The notes beneath the pieces were generated by a model. The model did no database searches. It was not told the origin of the DNA and saw only the letters and a list, made by a program, of their open reading frames with translations. Of a stretch of DNA of 64,000 nucleotides, positions 37,023-47,635 are shown piece after piece. The translations under genes were made by a program, and so were the position numbers. The stretch lies in assembly GCA_009784445.1 (NCBI GenBank), contig WRBQ01000001.1:62001-126000 (forward strand). Reading direction: 5' to 3'. Source of the DNA: Oscillospiraceae bacterium. Lineage in GTDB: Bacteria > Bacillota > Clostridia > Oscillospirales > Acutalibacteraceae. Each line of letters opens with the position of its first letter. The first letter of the stretch is position 1.

Positions 37023-37997
37023 TTATCCTGCAGCTTCCACCAGTGCATCTACCTCGATGGCAAAGCCCACGGCGGCGGCATCGCGGCCGAACTCCGCCAT
37101 GAGGTTATCGTAGCGCCCGCCCGCAAGCACTGTGGCACCCGAGCCCGCGATAAAACCACGAAACACAAGCCCTGTGTAGTAATGCTGGCCGTGCACCAGC
37201 GAAAGGTCAATGTCGATGCAATCGTGCAAATCTTGTGCCTGCAACTTCGCATAAAGTTCGGCTAGGTAGTCTAATGCCGAAAGAGCACAGGGCGCAGTGA
37301 ATAGCTCGCATGCGTGTTGCAGCACCTCTTCGCCGCCAAACAACGTGGGCAACGCAAGCAAGGCTGCAGCCGCGGGTTTCCCCCCATGCGGTGCAAGCAA
37401 AGCTTTCAGTGCCGGTGTGTTTTTGCTTTCGATGGCTGCGGCCAGTTCATCGCGCAGCGATTCATCTATCTGCAAGCTATCTGCGAGACATGAAAAAATC
37501 TCGGCGTGGCCAAGTTCAATGCGAAAGCCTTGCGCACCGGCTGCGCGCAGTGCCTGCACAGCACAGCCGAGAATCTCTAAGTCAGCGTCCATGCCGTTTG
37601 CCCCCAGCAGCTCCACGCCGCTTTGCATGCTTTCGTCTGCGTGCCCGCCGTAAATCTGCGAGCGCCGAAACACGCTTTGGTGATAACACAATCGCAGCGG
37701 CAGCGGCTCGCGCAGCAGGCGTGTGGCCGCAATGCGTGCGATGGGCAGGGTGTTATCGGGCCGCAGCACAAGCAGCCGCCCGCGAGAGTCGCTGGTGTGA
37801 TACATGCGGTCGGCCAGCCAGCCGTGTGCGTGGCGGCGAAACACATCGTGGAATTCCAGCAGCGGCGTGGCCACCGGGCGGTAACCATGCTGTGCAAACA
37901 CGCCAGCTAAGGCATCGCGCAGGCTGTCGTAGGCCTGCACTTCTTCAAATAAGTAATCCCGCATGCCTTCGGGGGTGATTTTGTCGTGACGTTTCAT
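37023..37997 (-). CDS. hisZ: ATP phosphoribosyltransferase regulatory subunit
   Basis: HisRS-like: ITPEGMRDYLFEEVQAYDSLRDALAGVFAQHGYRPVATPLLEFHDVF, RPDNTLPIARIAATRL; next to hisG. Start ATG 37997. Confidence 0.9.
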   Translation of the reverse strand: MKRHDKITPEGMRDYLFEEVQAYDSLRDALAGVFAQHGYRPVATPLLEFHDVFRRHAHGWLADRMYHTSDSRGRLLVLRPDNTLPIARIAATRLLREPLPLRLCYHQSVFRRSQIYGGHADESMQSGVELLGANGMDADLEILGCAVQALRAAGAQGFRIELGHAEIFSCLADSLQIDESLRDELAAAIESKNTPALKALLAPHGGKPAAAALLALPTLFGGEEVLQHACELFTAPCALSALDYLAELYAKLQAQDLHDCIDIDLSLVHGQHYYTGLVFRGFIAGSGATVLAGGRYDNLMAEFGRDAAAVGFAIEVDALVEAAG

Positions 37998-38482
37998 GAC
38001 ATCAGCCTTTCTAGCCAAGTGCGTTTTGGTGCTTCGCCGGGTTTTGCGCCGCGCAGTTGCCGCAGTTGAATCATTTCCACATCGCCATCGTTGTAGTGCA
38101 TGACCATGGGGTTTTGCGACGCAACAGTGCCTTTGAAGAACACGCCGCCATGCTTCCAATTGCCCTCCATTTGCAGCACGGCAAAGGCTTGGTCTAGCTG
38201 CAGAATGTCATCATCAAGCACCATGGCGGTGTCGCCGTCTAGAAAATGTATTTGCGTGCGGTCGCCGAATTGCTCTTGTTCGCCCAACGCACCGGGATAG
38301 AAATAGCCGTCAGACCAGCGTGCAAATACCGTGCCGACTGGGAAATTTGAATTTGGCGAAGCAGCCGATGGCGCAGCTTGCTGGCTGGGCACATGTTTGG
38401 TGCCGCAAGCTTGGCAAATCAGCAGGCCGCCGGTCAGCTCAAGGTCGTTGCTGTTGCACCTTTCGCAAATTAAAGCATTCAT
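37994..38482 (-). CDS. Zinc-ribbon protein with a small beta-rich C-terminal domain
   Basis: CERCNSNDLELTGGLLICQACGTKH; overlaps hisZ start by 4 bp. Confidence 0.65.
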   Translation of the reverse strand: MNALICERCNSNDLELTGGLLICQACGTKHVPSQQAAPSAASPNSNFPVGTVFARWSDGYFYPGALGEQEQFGDRTQIHFLDGDTAMVLDDDILQLDQAFAVLQMEGNWKHGGVFFKGTVASQNPMVMHYNDGDVEMIQLRQLRGAKPGEAPKRTWLERLMS

Positions 38483-38627
38483 GTTGTCTCCTCGTGGTTG
38501 TTTTGTTGGGGTGATTTATGGCATGGTCTCCCCTGCTCTGATTTATTGCGTTAAATCACAAAGCTTTCGTTAAATAACACACGGGCGGATTCGCATCCGC
38601 CCATCCTAGTTATATTATACATGACAT

Positions 38628-38951
38628 TCACGGCTTTGTCAATATGTTCGCCCAATCGCGCCGGCCGTAAAGTATGCGCTCTATTTCAACGAGTTTGTTT
38701 TGTTCGTCAACGATGAAGAAGATCAAATAGTTCCCCACTATCATTCGTCGATATCCTCTGGCAGCCAATCTCTCGTCATATACCAGTGCAATGCTACTGG
38801 GGTGATATGCCAGAGATTCAATTTCCGCATTGAACGCCAAGACGAGCCGCGTTGCCGCAATTGGGTTGCCTAGCTCGTAGGCAATATAATCATAAATTTC
38901 GTTAATATCGTCACGCGCGGCTTCCAGCACGATAACGTTGTGAAAATTCAA
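38628..38951 (-). CDS. RelE/ParE-family toxin
   Basis: NVIVLEAARDDINEIYDYIAYELGNPIAATRLVLAF ... YRRMIVGNYLIFFIVDEQNKLVEIERILYGRRDW. TTG start inferred at 38951. Confidence 0.85.
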   Translation of the reverse strand: MNFHNVIVLEAARDDINEIYDYIAYELGNPIAATRLVLAFNAEIESLAYHPSSIALVYDERLAARGYRRMIVGNYLIFFIVDEQNKLVEIERILYGRRDWANILTKP

Positions 38952-39096
38952 CTTCTTTTTCCTCCCAGAATTGTGCAAAGAACTCGCCTGCGGGCATGCC
39001 GTTGCCGGAGGCTCTGCCCTCTTCCAGCAGTGCATACAGCTCCATACGGGCTGCGTATTGCTCGCGGGTTTCGCCGGGGTTCATTGGATGTTGCAT
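38911..39096 (-). CDS. Cognate antitoxin-like small protein
   Basis: 61-aa ORF just upstream of and overlapping the ParE gene; RBS aaggagg. Confidence 0.65.
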   Translation of the reverse strand: MQHPMNPGETREQYAARMELYALLEEGRASGNGMPAGEFFAQFWEEKEVEFSQRYRAGSRA

Positions 39097-39150
39097 ATTG
39101 TTGCACCTCCTTGTGCGTATAGTATACACCGTTTTTGCAAAAATGTCAAG

Positions 39151-40209
39151 TTAATAAGCCCCGTGCTTCTTCACCGCAGCCATAATCGCCTGAAAATTTT
39201 CCAGGCTCACGCTGTTGGGAATAGAATGGTCGCTGGCGAAGATGTAGCCGCCGCCCTCTTTCAGGCGCGGCACAAGCCGCTCGATTTCCGCCACGCAGTG
39301 GTCTTTGTCATCCCACAGCATGGCATTTAGCCCGCCGTGCAGGGTGAGCTTATCGCCCAATTGCGCTTTCACGGCAAGGGCATCCATGCCTGCCTTTACC
39401 TCTAGGGGATTGATGCAGTCCACGCCGGTGGCGATGATATCTGGCAGCAAGGCGTTGATGTCGCCACAGGAGTGCAACCGTGTGCGAACCCCCTTGGCGT
39501 GCGCCCAGTCCACAGCCTTTTTGTGGAAGGGCTGCAACAATTCGCGGTACAGCGTGGGCGAAAAAAATGTGGTGCCCTTGTAGCCCATGTCGTCCGGCCA
39601 ATAGATTTCATCAAAGCGGTAGCCTGCATCCCAAATTTCATCGAACAAGGCCATGCAGCTGTTTAGATATGTGTCGAACATGTCGGCCACCCATTCGGGT
39701 TCTTCCAGCATGGCAATCAACAGGGTTTCGGTGCCCACCGTCCAGCTGTGCGTCACATCAAAGCCGAACCAAAACTGCCCGCTAATCCAGCGGCCTTCGG
39801 CCTGCCATTGCGGGTAATCTTTGGCCAGCTGTGCCCAGTTGATGCGCCCGCTGAGGTCAGCCATGCGCCGCTTGGCGTCAGCCCAAGCTTCAGGCGTGGT
39901 GATGGTGAAATCCAAAAACTCGGGCGTGCTGTCCAGCTCGTTGAACTTCTTCATCGTCACACCCCAGTTGGTGGTAACAATGCGCCAGCGGTCGTTTTCT
40001 TCAAGCACTTTTTCTTCATAGCGCGGGGTAATGTTCACGCCAATGCCGCTGAGTTTATCTGCACCAAAGTAGTCCGCCCAGTTCATGCCGGCGGGCATGC
40101 CTTCGCTGTGCCAGCGTGCAACGGTGCCTGCCCATGGGCTGTCGATAATGGGCACACGGTCGGCTTCTTTGTGGTTGAACATGCGGGTCATGCGTTCGTG
40201 TGTGGTCAT
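39151..40209 (-). CDS. Uroporphyrinogen decarboxylase (URO-D) family protein
   Basis: RVPIIDSPWAGTVARWHSEGMP, RLHSCGDINALLPDIIATGVDCINPLEVKAGMD, GGGYIFASDHSIPNSVSLEN. Confidence 0.85.
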   Translation of the reverse strand: MTTHERMTRMFNHKEADRVPIIDSPWAGTVARWHSEGMPAGMNWADYFGADKLSGIGVNITPRYEEKVLEENDRWRIVTTNWGVTMKKFNELDSTPEFLDFTITTPEAWADAKRRMADLSGRINWAQLAKDYPQWQAEGRWISGQFWFGFDVTHSWTVGTETLLIAMLEEPEWVADMFDTYLNSCMALFDEIWDAGYRFDEIYWPDDMGYKGTTFFSPTLYRELLQPFHKKAVDWAHAKGVRTRLHSCGDINALLPDIIATGVDCINPLEVKAGMDALAVKAQLGDKLTLHGGLNAMLWDDKDHCVAEIERLVPRLKEGGGYIFASDHSIPNSVSLENFQAIMAAVKKHGAY

Positions 40210-40224
40210 GGGGACCTCCCTTTC

Positions 40225-40273
40225 TGTTCTTTTTTTGCAAAAAAAGAACCAAAAAAACCTATTCCGCTTCGCG
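40225..40273. repeat. GCGAAGCG / poly-T hairpin repeat, copy 4 (inverted)
   Basis: tgttctttttttgcaaaaaaagaaccaaaaaaacctattccgcttcgcg. Confidence 0.8.
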
Positions 40274-40319
40274 CTGGATATTTATGGGGTTGTGAAAGAG
40301 AACAGCGGAGCGATGGAGC

Positions 40320-43300
40320 TCACCGCAGGTGCATCTCAAACAGGCTCATTTGCTCGCTTTGGCTCATGCCGTTGAATGCGCCAAGCTCCTCGAGCAGGGT
40401 GAACACTGGTGCGGCAACTTTTGTGCGGCGCTTGAACTCATCTTTGCTCAGGTATTCCCCGTCGTCGCGGGCGGCGGCAAGCTGGGTGGCCGCCACATCG
40501 CCGCAGCCCTCAAGCGCAGCAAAAGGCAGACGAATCTTCCCATCTTCGATGAGATAGCGCGTGGCGTTGGAAAGATAAATGTCCACCGGAAGGATTTCCA
40601 CCCCGCGGGCAAGCATTTCGTTGAGCACTTGCAGCATGGGGATAGTTGCGCGCTCTTTGGGAGTGGCCTCGCGACGCTGGTCTTTCGCGCGGATTTCCCG
40701 GATTTTCGCCATCACTGCAGCCTTGCCATGCAGCACGGCGCGGGTGTCAATGTCCTCGCCGCGCACGGTGAGATAGGCCGCGTAATATTGCAGCGGATGG
40801 TAGACCTTGAACCAAGCCAGCCGCACCGCTGCCATGACATAAGCCGCAGCGTGTGCCTTGGGGAACATGTACTTGATTTTCATGCAGCTGTCGATGTACC
40901 AGTCTTCCACGCCGCAGTCTTTCATGGCGCCAATGTGCTCTTCTGTGAGCTTGAAGCGCGCCAGACCCTTACGCACAATCTCAGTGATGGCAAAAGCCAT
41001 CTTCGGTTGCACGCCCTTGTGCATGAGATAAACCATGATGTTGTCGCGCGTGCCGATGACCTCGCTGATGGTGCAGGTGCCGGCTTTGATCAGTTCCTGT
41101 GCATTGCCCAGCCACACGTCGGTGCCGTGTGACAGGCCCGAAATTTGCAGCAGGTCGCTGAAGCATTTGGGCTGGGCCTCGCCCAGCATACCCAGCACAA
41201 AGGGTGTGCCCATTTCGGGCAGGCTCAGCGTGCCGGTTGGGCAGTCGATTTCCTGCGCGGTTACGCCAAGCGGCGCAGGTGAGGTGAATAGTTCATATAG
41301 CCGAGGGTCGCACACATCAGCCTGCTCAATATCAATGCCGGTGAGGTCTTCGAGGTATTTATAGATAGTTGGCACGTCATGTCCGAGATTGTCAAGTTTG
41401 AGTATCGTGTCGTGCAAGCTGTGGAAATCCAAGTGGGTGGTTTTGCCTTTAGCGGCATCGTTGGCTGGATATTGCACGGGTGTAAAGTCTTCTGCCACCA
41501 TGTGTGCGGGAATGACCACCATGCCGCCGGGATGCTGGCCGCTGGTACGTTTTACGCCCTCGCAGCCGCGCGCCAGACGTTCCATTTCAGCTTGCGGTAA
41601 GTCCTTACTCGTGAGTTCCACGTATTTTTTTACATAGCCAAAGGCGGTTTTCTCGGCTAGAGTGCTAATGGTGCCGGCCTTGAAAACATGTGTTTCGCCG
41701 AATAGCTCCTCGGTGTAGCGGTGGGCGTAAAACTGCCACTCGCCGCTGAAGTTCAGGTCGATATCAGGCGTTTTGTCGCCGTCAAAGCCCAAAAAAGTCT
41801 CGAAGGGAATGTCGTGACCGTCACGTTGCATGGGAATACCGCAGTGCGGGCAAGCCTTGGGTGGCAAATCAAAACCCGAACCCACGCTGCCGTCCAGAAA
41901 AAACTCACTGTGCTGGCATTGCTTACACAGATAGTGCGGTGCCAGTGGATTGACTTCGGAAATGCCGGCGGCGTAGGCCGCAAAGGAAGAGCCAACCGAG
42001 CCACGCGAGCCAACTTTGTAGCCATTGTCGTTGCTGTGTTTCACCAGCTTTTGCGCAATCATATACAACACCGCAAAGTTGTGCTTGATGATGGCTGCCA
42101 GTTCTTTTTCAAGCCGCGCAACAACGGCCTCGGGCAGCGGATTGCCGTAGGCCGCCTGCATTCTTTCCGTGCAAATATTGCGCAGGGCGTCTTCGCTGCC
42201 TGCGATGTCTGGGGTGTAGGTTCCCTCGGGAATGGGCTGCACGTTCTCGCACATGTCCGCGATTTTGTTGGGGTTGGTGACAACAACTTCCATGGCAGCC
42301 TCTTCACCTAGATACGCGAATTCTTCCAGCATGTCCTGCGTGCTGCGCAGGTGCAACGGCGCTTGATTGGCGGCGTCGTCAAAGCCCTGTGCGGTTTGCA
42401 GAATCTCGCGATACACGGCATCCTTCGGGTCAAGAAAGTGCACGTCGCCGGTGGCGCAAACGGGCTTGCCGAGTGCATCGCCCAAATGAATAATGCGCCG
42501 GTTGAGTTCGCAAAGTTCTTCGTCCGGCAGCTTGAGGAAGGCGTTGTGCGCCCGCGGCATGATTTCCAAGTAGTCATACTGCGCGGCAATGCGCAGCAGC
42601 TGTTCATTTTCCGCACCACGCAACAAGGCTTGGAAGAGCTCCCCTGCTTCGCATGCGCTGCCCAACAGTAGGCCCTCACGGTGTTGTTGCAGCACGCTAC
42701 GCGGCACCCGCGGCCTGCGAAAAAAATGCTCAGTATGGCTCTTTGAAATGAGCTGATACAGGTTCTTAAGGCCTGTGGTGCTTTGCACCAACATGGTCAT
42801 GTGCACGGGCCGCGGAACTTTCGCCGCCACGCGCACATTGCCGTGCAGCCAAGCTAGGTCGTCAGCACAGTTGGGGTATTGTTGCTGGGCGATGTTTAAG
42901 AGCTCTTGCAAAATGCGTGCGGTGACGCGAGCGTCGTCGTCTGCGCGGTGGTGGTTAAACGCGCCGAGCCGAAAGTGTTCTGCCACGGTGTTTAGGCGGT
43001 AATTTTTCAAGTCAAGCAGCATTTGTGCCAAAGTGAGGGTATCCACGCAGGCATAGTCAAAGCTGCCGCCGTGACGTTGATGCAACGCGCGCATGAAGCC
43101 CACGTCAAAGCTTGCATTGTGTGCGGCAAGCACAGCACCTTCCCCGCAGAATTCCGCGAAGGCGAGGGCGGCCTCCCATTCGTCGGGCGCGCCGGCAAGC
43201 ATGTCCTGCGTAATGCCGGTGAGCTTTGTGATACGCTCGGGCAGTGAACGTTTGGGGTCCACAAAGCTTTGGAATTTCCCCAGCACTTCGCCGCCTGCAA

Positions 43301-44399
43301 ACTTCACCGCGCCGATTTCAATCACGCGGTCGCGCTGGGCGTTTAGCCCTGTGGTTTCCAAGTCAAACACCACGAACTCGCCACCACAACTGACCACTGA
43401 ACCCTGACCACTGACCACGTTGGGCATATCATCCACATAGTAGGCCTCCATGCCCAAAATAACTTTGATGCCATGCTTTTTACCAGCACGTGCCGCCGCG
43501 GGGAAAGCTTGCGCCACGCCGTGGTCGGTGATGGCCACGGCACGGTGCCCCCATGCTGCTGCGCGCTCAATGAGCGTGGCTGGGTCGCACAGGGCGTCCA
43601 TTTCGCTCATGTTGGTGTGCAGGTGCAGCTCCACGCGCTTTTGCTCGGCGGTGTCTTGCGGGATGACAGCGCTAGCCGTGGCGATAGATTTCGGCCGCAG
43701 CACATCGCATTTGCTAAATTGGTCAAACTCTACCGTGCCGCGCAGCAAAAAGGCCGCGCCATTCTTGAGCTTGCCCAGCAATTCGTCGGCGTGCTCGGCT
43801 TTTTCAAACAACTTGCAGGCCACGCTGCCAGTGAAGTCGGTGAGATTGAAGGTGATGATTTTGTTCTTGCCGTCTCGGGTTTTGTTGTCACGCAGGCCAA
43901 ACAGTTCGCCGGCCACGGTAATCATGCCCTTGGTGGTGTCGGCCTGAGCGATGCTGATGGGTGCGCTGGTGATTTTGGGGCCGAACAGGAGCTTAGAGTC
44001 GTCGAAAGCGAAGGATAAGTTATGTAGGGGCGCGAATTGCGCGTCCGCATCTGCAGTGGGCACATTACCCTGCTCAAGGTACGGACGGCCAATGGCCACC
44101 CCTACAGGTTCATCGTGCAAAAATTCCGGCGGTGCATCCGGCAGAGGGATATCCTCGTCTTTCTCCACCGCGGGCTGGTCCAGTTTGTAGCTCACGCGGC
44201 AGTTAGTGGCCTTTGCCACATTGCGGCACAGCGTTTGCACCATGCTTTCATCCACGGCCTGTTGGGCCTGCAGATGAAGATGCATGGTGCGTTGTTGCAG
44301 ATTAATTTGTGGCTGCACCAGCAGCCCTTGCGTTTCGGCGGGGAACTCCACACCCGGCAGGCAATCGCCAAAGAAAATCCACAGGGGAACGAATGACAT
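40320..44399 (-). CDS. polC: DNA polymerase III subunit alpha, PolC type
   Basis: OB region, split PHP (KRVELHLHTNMSEMDALCDP), DEDD exonuclease (FVVFDLETTGLNAQRDRVIEIGAVK), polymerase (LGFDGDKTPDIDLNFSGEWQ). Confidence 0.95.
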   Translation of the reverse strand: MSFVPLWIFFGDCLPGVEFPAETQGLLVQPQINLQQRTMHLHLQAQQAVDESMVQTLCRNVAKATNCRVSYKLDQPAVEKDEDIPLPDAPPEFLHDEPVGVAIGRPYLEQGNVPTADADAQFAPLHNLSFAFDDSKLLFGPKITSAPISIAQADTTKGMITVAGELFGLRDNKTRDGKNKIITFNLTDFTGSVACKLFEKAEHADELLGKLKNGAAFLLRGTVEFDQFSKCDVLRPKSIATASAVIPQDTAEQKRVELHLHTNMSEMDALCDPATLIERAAAWGHRAVAITDHGVAQAFPAAARAGKKHGIKVILGMEAYYVDDMPNVVSGQGSVVSCGGEFVVFDLETTGLNAQRDRVIEIGAVKFAGGEVLGKFQSFVDPKRSLPERITKLTGITQDMLAGAPDEWEAALAFAEFCGEGAVLAAHNASFDVGFMRALHQRHGGSFDYACVDTLTLAQMLLDLKNYRLNTVAEHFRLGAFNHHRADDDARVTARILQELLNIAQQQYPNCADDLAWLHGNVRVAAKVPRPVHMTMLVQSTTGLKNLYQLISKSHTEHFFRRPRVPRSVLQQHREGLLLGSACEAGELFQALLRGAENEQLLRIAAQYDYLEIMPRAHNAFLKLPDEELCELNRRIIHLGDALGKPVCATGDVHFLDPKDAVYREILQTAQGFDDAANQAPLHLRSTQDMLEEFAYLGEEAAMEVVVTNPNKIADMCENVQPIPEGTYTPDIAGSEDALRNICTERMQAAYGNPLPEAVVARLEKELAAIIKHNFAVLYMIAQKLVKHSNDNGYKVGSRGSVGSSFAAYAAGISEVNPLAPHYLCKQCQHSEFFLDGSVGSGFDLPPKACPHCGIPMQRDGHDIPFETFLGFDGDKTPDIDLNFSGEWQFYAHRYTEELFGETHVFKAGTISTLAEKTAFGYVKKYVELTSKDLPQAEMERLARGCEGVKRTSGQHPGGMVVIPAHMVAEDFTPVQYPANDAAKGKTTHLDFHSLHDTILKLDNLGHDVPTIYKYLEDLTGIDIEQADVCDPRLYELFTSPAPLGVTAQEIDCPTGTLSLPEMGTPFVLGMLGEAQPKCFSDLLQISGLSHGTDVWLGNAQELIKAGTCTISEVIGTRDNIMVYLMHKGVQPKMAFAITEIVRKGLARFKLTEEHIGAMKDCGVEDWYIDSCMKIKYMFPKAHAAAYVMAAVRLAWFKVYHPLQYYAAYLTVRGEDIDTRAVLHGKAAVMAKIREIRAKDQRREATPKERATIPMLQVLNEMLARGVEILPVDIYLSNATRYLIEDGKIRLPFAALEGCGDVAATQLAAARDDGEYLSKDEFKRRTKVAAPVFTLLEELGAFNGMSQSEQMSLFEMHLR
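43384..43418. repeat. Heptanucleotide repeat tract inside polC
   Basis: CCACAAC|TGACCAC|TGAACCC|TGACCAC|TGACCAC; encodes part of NVVSGQGSVVSCGG on the minus strand. Confidence 0.8.
44023..44106. repeat. 84-bp palindromic element inserted in frame in polC
   Basis: TGTAGGGGCGCGAATTGCGCGTCCGC ... CGGACGGCCAATGGCCACCCCTACA; outer ends are inverted repeats related to 31989-32077. Confidence 0.85.
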
Positions 44400-44422
44400 G
44401 GTGACCTCGTATATATAATTTT

Positions 44423-45472
<1,050 letters not shown>

Positions 45473-45474
45473 GG

Positions 45475-46587
45475 TTATCTCCTAAAGAGTCCTATGATAT
45501 CTGAAAATGTGATGATGATCATCAGCAGCATTAGCAGGGCAAGGCCAATGCCGTGCACCATGCCCTCAAACTTTTTGGGCACGGGCTTGCGTGCAATGGC
45601 TTCGATGAGCACAAACACAATGCGTCCACCGTCAAGCGCAGGCAGGGGCAGCAGATTCATGATGCCAATGTTGATGGAAATCAACGCGCCCAAAAACAGC
45701 AGCGGACTCAGTGCTTGCATTACACTTTGGCCTTGGGCGATGCCCTCCTGCACATTTTGTGCGCCGTCGCCCACCATCACCACCAAACCTACGGGACCTG
45801 CAACGTCGTTGAGTCCAAACTGCCCGGTGATTAAATCAAACAGGCTTAGCCACACAATGCGCGTCATGCTTGCGCTTTCGGTGAAGGTGTTGGCCAGCAC
45901 GCGGCCAACACTGCGCGGTGCGGGTGCCTGCCAAAAGCCCAAATGATAATTTTCGCTGCCGTCGGCTAGGGGCAGTTGCGCCAGTTCAATGCCGGGCAGG
46001 TCGATGCGTTGGCCTTCGCGGCGCACCACTAAGTCCACCGTGCTTCGGTCGCCACGGATATAGAGAAACTGAATGTCCAAATGCGAATAAACCCGGCGGC
46101 CATTCACGTGGGTGATAACATCACCGGTATACAGGCCTTGTTCGTGTGTGATAGCATCACGGTGAAAATAGCCCACCGTGGTGGTTGGTACTATCGGCGA
46201 AGCCGCCACAACCACACCCATCATAATCACACCCAGCAGCAAATTCATCATTGCCCCGGCAGCCAAAACAGTGAAGCGGCGCCAAGATTTTTTGTTCACG
46301 AATGCACGTGGGTCATCGCTTGGGCCATCGTCTTCTTGCATTTGGCAGCTGCCGCCAAAGGGTATGGCCTTGAGGCTAAACAGGGTTTCGCCTCTTTGCT
46401 TTTTCAGCAGCCGTGGACCCATGCCAACGCTGAACTCAATGACTTTGACGTTGTTGGCGCGGGCAGCCCAAAAGTGCCCAAGCTCATGCACCAAAATCAC
46501 TACGCCGAAGAATAAAATGCCCACAAGAATGGAAAGAATGGTGGTTAGGATATTGATAGGCTTACCTCTTTCTGTTGTTATCCACAT
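45475..46587 (-). CDS. rseP: RIP metalloprotease RseP
   Basis: VILVHELGHFWAAR, PDZ region, INLMNLLPLPALDGGR-type motif. Confidence 0.93.
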   Translation of the reverse strand: MWITTERGKPINILTTILSILVGILFFGVVILVHELGHFWAARANNVKVIEFSVGMGPRLLKKQRGETLFSLKAIPFGGSCQMQEDDGPSDDPRAFVNKKSWRRFTVLAAGAMMNLLLGVIMMGVVVAASPIVPTTTVGYFHRDAITHEQGLYTGDVITHVNGRRVYSHLDIQFLYIRGDRSTVDLVVRREGQRIDLPGIELAQLPLADGSENYHLGFWQAPAPRSVGRVLANTFTESASMTRIVWLSLFDLITGQFGLNDVAGPVGLVVMVGDGAQNVQEGIAQGQSVMQALSPLLFLGALISINIGIMNLLPLPALDGGRIVFVLIEAIARKPVPKKFEGMVHGIGLALLMLLMIIITFSDIIGLFRR

Positions 46588-47635
46588 GTTCGCGCGCCAG
46601 TTTATCGGCCGCAAACACGTCATCTAAGCTGTTGGGATTGCCAACGGGTGCGGCAAGCATGGCTTGCTGCACCGCCGGGGTAATGTCTAAAAAGCCAAGC
46701 TTGCCTTGGCGAAACAACGCATTGGCTTGCTCGTTTGCGCCATTGAGCGCCGCACAGGCAAGACCGCCGCGCCGCCATGCTATTTTGCACAGCTCAATAG
46801 CTGGGAAGGTTGCGTGATCCACGGCCTCAAAGGTTAGTGTGCCCGTTTCGGTTAAGTTCAACCGTTGCGCAGGCATGGGCAGCCGGGCAGGATACGTGAG
46901 CGCGTATTGGATAGGCAGTTGCATATCTGGCGCGCCCAGCTGCGCCAACACCGCACCATCATTGTATTCCACAAGCGAGTGCACTATGCTTTGGCGGTGC
47001 ACCACCACGTCAATGTCATCCACGTGCATGCCAAACAGCCAAGCGGCTTCAATGACTTCAAGGCCTTTGTTGAATAGCGTTGCGCTGTCTACGGTGATTT
47101 TTGCGCCCATGTTCCAAGTGGGATGCTGCAAGGCGTCGGCGGCGGTGACTTGCGCAAGTTGCTCGCGCGTTTTGCCGAAGAACGCGCCGCCGCTTGCGGT
47201 CAAAATCAATTTCGCGGGTGAATTATTGTCCTGCAGGCACTGAAAAATGGCCGAGTGCTCGCTGTCTACCGGCAATATGGGCAAGCCTTTTTCATGCGCT
47301 AACTGCATCACAAGCGAGCCGCCGGCTACGAGGCTTTCTTTATTGGCCAAGGCCACGGGGTTGCCCGCGCGCAGCGCTTCAATCGTGGGCACTAATCCCG
47401 CAATGCCCACAATGGCGTTGAGCACAATGTCGCAGGGAATGGCGGCACATTTCGCAATCTCTTCAGCGTTGCCGCATGCGAAGTGCTTCACATTGAATTG
47501 TTTCACTTGCTGGTGCAGCAGGGTTTCATTGCTGTGTGCAGTGAGGGCAACCACTTGCCAGCCAAGGCGATCAATCACCTGCAAGGCTTGCACGCCAATG
47601 CTGCCGGTGGAGCCTAAAATAGTTATGCGTTTCAT
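46562..47635 (-). CDS. dxr: 1-deoxy-D-xylulose-5-phosphate reductoisomerase
   Basis: MKRITILGSTGSIGVQALQVI, LANKESLVAGGSLV, PVDSEHSAIFQCL. Confidence 0.95.
   Translation of the reverse strand: MKRITILGSTGSIGVQALQVIDRLGWQVVALTAHSNETLLHQQVKQFNVKHFACGNAEEIAKCAAIPCDIVLNAIVGIAGLVPTIEALRAGNPVALANKESLVAGGSLVMQLAHEKGLPILPVDSEHSAIFQCLQDNNSPAKLILTASGGAFFGKTREQLAQVTAADALQHPTWNMGAKITVDSATLFNKGLEVIEAAWLFGMHVDDIDVVVHRQSIVHSLVEYNDGAVLAQLGAPDMQLPIQYALTYPARLPMPAQRLNLTETGTLTFEAVDHATFPAIELCKIAWRRGGLACAALNGANEQANALFRQGKLGFLDITPAVQQAMLAAPVGNPNSLDDVFAADKLAREHVDNNRKR

Noticed and set aside
38628-39096. Novel toxin-antitoxin type
   Set aside because: The toxin reads as an ordinary RelE/ParE-family protein with a small upstream partner.
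39748-40557. 269-aa plus-strand ORF
   Set aside because: Spans the URO-D gene, a repeat copy and the polC end in antisense; not a gene.
40329-41132. 267-aa plus-strand ORF
   Set aside because: Antisense to polC; low-information composition.
42800-43380. Exonuclease domain inside the polymerase ORF as an insertion
   Set aside because: The PHP-split exonuclease arrangement is normal for PolC; only the repeat-derived linkers are unusual.
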